Part shown: positions 62,861-64,000 of the stretch, piece by piece | Layout: each line of letters opens with the position of its first letter | Numbering within the stretch: position 1 is the stretch's first letter | Assembly (NCBI GenBank): GCA_963730735.1 | Contig: CAVSSX010000008.1 | Span: forward strand, 372,001-436,000 | Reading direction: 5' to 3' | DNA from: CAVSSX01 sp963730735 | Lineage (GTDB): Bacteria > Actinomycetota > Acidimicrobiia > Acidimicrobiales > RAAP-2 | Length of the DNA: 64,000 bases | Notes under the pieces: generated by a model | The model's input: the letters and a program-made list of their open reading frames with translations, nothing else | Databases searched by the model: none | What the model was told of the DNA's origin: nothing | Position numbers and translations under genes: made by a program

Positions 62861-63844
62861 GTGAGCCGGGCCGGGTCGGCCCTGGCCCGGCTGGGGCGGG
62901 CCCGGTTCCCCCTGGCCGCGCCGACGTGGCCCGACAGCGTGCCCCGGCCGGCCCCCGAGCGCCACGTGGGCCTCGACTACGACCACGACTGGTCCCGCCG
63001 CTACCCGGTGCGCCTGGCCCGGGCGGTCGTCCTCGACAACCTCACCCGGCCGGTGGCCCGGGCCCTGGCCCCGGCGACCATCCGGGGGGACGAACACCTC
63101 TCCACCCTGGAGGGCCCGGTCATCTTCGCCGCCAACCACGCCAGCCACGTCGACACGCCGCTGCTCCTGACCAACCTGCCGCTGCGGTTCCGGCACCACA
63201 CGGTGATCGCCGCCGCCTCGGACTTCTTCTTCGACCGCACCTGGAAGGCGGTGCTCTGGTCGTTCTCGCTGGCCGCCATCCCGATCGAACGCAGCCGGAT
63301 CAACCGGCAGTCCTCGGACACGGCCGCCGAGCTGCTGACCGACGGGTGGAACCTGGTCATCTTCCCCGAGGGCGGCCGGTCCCCCGACGGCTGGACCCAG
63401 CCGTTCACCGGCGGCGCCGCCTACCTGGCCCGGCGCACCGGGCGACCGGTGGTGCCGGTGTACCTGCACGGCACCCGGCACCTCCTGCCCAAGCGGCCGA
63501 GCAGCGCCGAGCGGGCACCCGGCGGCTCGGGGACCGAGAACCGGGCCGGCGGCGGCCTGCGCCGCTCGCCGGTCACCATCCTGTTCGGCGCGCCGCTGAC
63601 CCCCGACGAAGGGGAATCGGCCCGCCGCTTCAGCACCCGGGTCGAGACGGCCGTGGCCCAGCTCGGCCGGGAGGTCGAGACCGACTGGTGGACGGCCCGA
63701 CGCTCCGGCGGCGCCGAGGCCCTGCGACTCCAACGCGGCCCCGAGGCCGCCCCGTGGCGCCGGTCATGGGCCCTCGGACCGTCACCCGACGAACGGCGCT
63801 CGTCCGAGAGCGGCGGCGGGTGGCCGCCGGACTCGGGCCGCTGA
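62861..63844 (+). CDS. 1-acylglycerol-3-phosphate O-acyltransferase-like (PlsC)
   Basis: 327 aa from GTG 62861, 31 bp after the LarA-like gene. Acyltransferase motif I FAANHASHVDTPLLLTN (HxxxxD; residues about 90-106), motif III LVIFPEGGRSPDG (about 166-178), and RPVVPVYLHGTRHLLPK as motif IV. One hydrophobic helix precedes motif I. It transfers an acyl group to a lysophospholipid or other alcohol acceptor. In this operon an acceptor alcohol or ether lipid is possible. The C-terminal 40 residues are low-complexity. Confidence 0.85.
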   Translation: MSRAGSALARLGRARFPLAAPTWPDSVPRPAPERHVGLDYDHDWSRRYPVRLARAVVLDNLTRPVARALAPATIRGDEHLSTLEGPVIFAANHASHVDTPLLLTNLPLRFRHHTVIAAASDFFFDRTWKAVLWSFSLAAIPIERSRINRQSSDTAAELLTDGWNLVIFPEGGRSPDGWTQPFTGGAAYLARRTGRPVVPVYLHGTRHLLPKRPSSAERAPGGSGTENRAGGGLRRSPVTILFGAPLTPDEGESARRFSTRVETAVAQLGREVETDWWTARRSGGAEALRLQRGPEAAPWRRSWALGPSPDERRSSESGGGWPPDSGR

Positions 63845-63881
63845 CCGCCCTCGCCGACTGCCGCGTCGTGGCGACCGCCCG

Positions 63882-64000
63882 CTAACGGCGACGGCGGGAC
63901 CGCCCCATCGCCGCCCCGAGCCGTTCGGCCCGCAGCGCCGCTTCGTGGCGGTCGTCCAGGGGCGCCAGGGGTTCGGTCCCGTCGAGCGCCCAGCCGAGGA
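63882..64000 (-). CDS. Partial C-terminal end of an unidentified gene
   Basis: The last 39 codons of a minus-strand gene that enters from the right edge: LGWALDGTEPLAPLDDRHEA, then a basic end SRRRR and TAG at 63882. Convergent with the acyltransferase gene. Too short to name. Confidence 0.5.
   Translation of the reverse strand, partial: LGWALDGTEPLAPLDDRHEAALRAERLGAAMGRSRRRR

Overview
High-GC actinobacterial chromosome segment. Acidimicrobiia is my best guess (inference), from the base composition, the mostly 4-bp ATGA/GTGA gene overlaps, a CGAAC-N4-GTTCG type LexA box and an 11-nt direct-repeat PHO box. I see no phage, transposase, rRNA or CRISPR. One tRNA (Val, anticodon CAC) lies at 51.4 kb.

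Layout. 0-9.0 kb (minus strand): an eight-gene, translationally coupled operon running holo-ACP synthase, stand-alone carrier protein, acyl-CoA dehydrogenase-like flavoprotein, seryl-tRNA-synthetase-like amino acid:[carrier protein] ligase, DUF1839 protein, GH2/beta-mannosidase-like protein, double alpha/beta-hydrolase with non-serine nucleophile positions, and a GT-C-like membrane protein running off the window. This is my best candidate for an undescribed system: a dedicated line that loads, oxidises and transfers an amino acid on a carrier protein, coupled to glycan chemistry. 9.3-13.8 kb (minus): a glycan operon of methyltransferase, two GT4 glycosyltransferases and a GH5/GH39-like secreted hydrolase. 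13.9-20.4 kb: two paralogous NarL-type regulators with a duplicated leader flank an orphan histidine kinase, followed by two GT2 glycosyltransferases, a membrane protein and a phytanoyl-CoA dioxygenase-like enzyme. 20.4-25.5 kb (minus): a Liv-type ABC transporter with a fused LivH-LivM permease.

25.7-51.3 kb: mixed housekeeping and accessory genes in which about twenty recognisable genes carry frameshifts: photolyase, aldo/keto reductase, an orphan substrate-binding protein, TMEM175-like channel, DUF2079, the phosphate operon pstB-pstS-pstC-pstA under a clear PHO box, the arsenic operon arsR/arsI/aquaporin/arsC, and others. Nearly every break can be explained by lost single bases while the motifs on both sides are perfect, so I suspect a poorly polished assembly interval rather than mass pseudogenisation. 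Intact genes inside it include an SDR, exonuclease III, a LapA-like protein and a small gene under a consensus LexA box.

51.8-64 kb: clean sequence with a third Liv-type binding protein and a TetR-controlled lipid locus. The TetR gene and a four-gene operon each carry a matching pair of CTACCA-N2-TGGTAG palindromes with identical 23-bp spacing. The four genes are a fatty acyl-CoA reductase/HAD fusion, a zinc alcohol dehydrogenase, a LarA-like DUF2088 protein and a PlsC acyltransferase. An acyl-CoA dehydrogenase and a quinone-oxidoreductase-like enzyme lie between the two operator sites. The locus looks like a switchable route for reducing and re-esterifying long-chain acyl groups, with a LarA-like enzyme of unknown role.
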